Shown one piece after another: positions 63,678 to 64,000 of a stretch of DNA of 64,000 nucleotides. The DNA is from Orthonyx spaldingii (taxonomy: Eukaryota > Chordata > Aves > Passeriformes > Orthonychidae), in assembly GCA_013397795.1 (NCBI GenBank), contig VZTJ01006074.1, positions 1,497,099 to 1,561,098 of the forward strand, read 5' to 3'. Below the pieces are notes generated by a model. The model was not told where the DNA came from, searched no databases, and saw nothing but the letters and a program-made list of their open reading frames with translations. A program made the translations under genes and the position numbers. Position 1 is the stretch's first letter; each line of letters begins with the position of its first letter.

Positions 63678-64000
63678 TAAGTCTATTTGTGTAGTTGGGT
63701 TAAAATTTATTATTAATCGTTCTTGTTGCGGTTATTTATTTCTGATACAATTGTCGGTTTAATCGGTCAGTGTGGTTGCTAAGGTCCTATAGTCAGCCAT
63801 TTTTTTTATTCTATAGTTGGCCATTTTGTTTTACTCTATAGTCGGCCATTTTGTTTTACTAGAGTTCACACGGTCTGCCATTTTGCTTGACTTAAGTTCC
63901 CACGGGCAGCCATTTTAGTTTAGTTGGGTCTCTGGTTTTATTACATTGGTTACCCTGTTATTTATAAGAATTTTAAACTTGTTTAAGTAGGCGATTCAGT

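Larger units (their letters stand above)
63115..63917 (+). promoter_or_regulatory. Array of YY1-like CCATCTT/CCATTTT motifs
   Basis: On one strand I count CCGCCATCTTG or close variants at 63115, 63151, 63180, 63218, 63330 and 63376. CCATTTT variants lie at 63262, 63794, 63818, 63843, 63875 and 63907. The family consensus for YY1 is GCCGCCATCTT, the reverse complement of AAGATGGCGGC, and several sites fit it exactly. Two more CCATTTT sites lie in the LTR at 62336 and 62391. Binding is inferred from sequence only. Confidence 0.5.
62581..64000 (+). mobile_element. ERV leader (non-coding), truncated by window edge
   Basis: The sequence after LTR D lacks any gag-like frame for 1.4 kb. The longest frame (62997-63320) is proline/serine-rich, crosses an N, and has no matrix or capsid feature. 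A primer-binding site should start with TGG close to the LTR end. TGGATTTATTTTTCC at 62586 is placed correctly but does not match a tRNA I recognise, and an N at 62582 lies beside it. The leader holds short hairpins, tandem duplications and a row of CCATCTT/CCATTTT motifs. Any coding region must lie beyond 64000. Confidence 0.65.

Overview
This window looks like avian nuclear DNA, most likely a songbird, with no gene that can be supported. The bird call rests on several CR1 LINE tails of the modern avian type, ending in ATTCTATG/ATTCTGTG octamers, plus long terminal repeats (LTRs) of several endogenous retrovirus (ERV) families and a moderately AT-rich background. Songbird rather than another bird is inference from LTR richness. 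I see no multi-exon coding signal, tRNA, rRNA or CRISPR array. Open frames outside repeats are short, often open on both strands, and look like chance. The window is best read as intergenic or deep intronic sequence.

Layout. 1-2.5 kb: unique AT-rich DNA. 2.5-3.7 kb: TA/CA microsatellite next to a minus-strand CR1 with broken reverse transcriptase remains. 3.7-15.4 kb: unique DNA with one tiny CR1 tail. 15.37-15.61 kb: 240-bp solo LTR (A) in a 6-bp target-site duplication (TSD). 15.6-21.6 kb: unique DNA, a 21-bp tandem duplication and two CR1 tails. 21.63-22.35 kb: 725-bp solo LTR (B). 24.86-25.46 kb: 599-bp solo LTR (C). Both B and C have perfect 6-bp TSDs. 25.5-44.8 kb: mostly unique DNA with one CR1 tail at 34.1 kb. 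44.8-45.3 kb: an ancient, strongly decayed CR1. 48.1-49.3 kb: two modern CR1 tails in inverted orientation flanking a CpG-rich segment. 56.17-57.74 kb: long solo LTR (E) with a 5-bp TSD and matching terminal inverted repeats. 58.3-58.6 kb: a probable second ancient CR1. 61.7-64.0 kb: the 5' LTR (D) and non-coding leader of an ERV running off the right edge.

The most interesting part is the right-edge ERV. Its leader holds about a dozen YY1-like CCATCTT/CCATTTT motifs on one strand, nested tandem duplications, candidate RNA stem-loops, and two single-base Ns. One N sits between two exact 31-bp copies, which suggests an assembly artefact. Solo LTRs A, B, C and E were delimited directly from their TSDs. 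LTR D was delimited from an 11/12 terminal inverted repeat. No retroviral protein-coding region lies inside the window.
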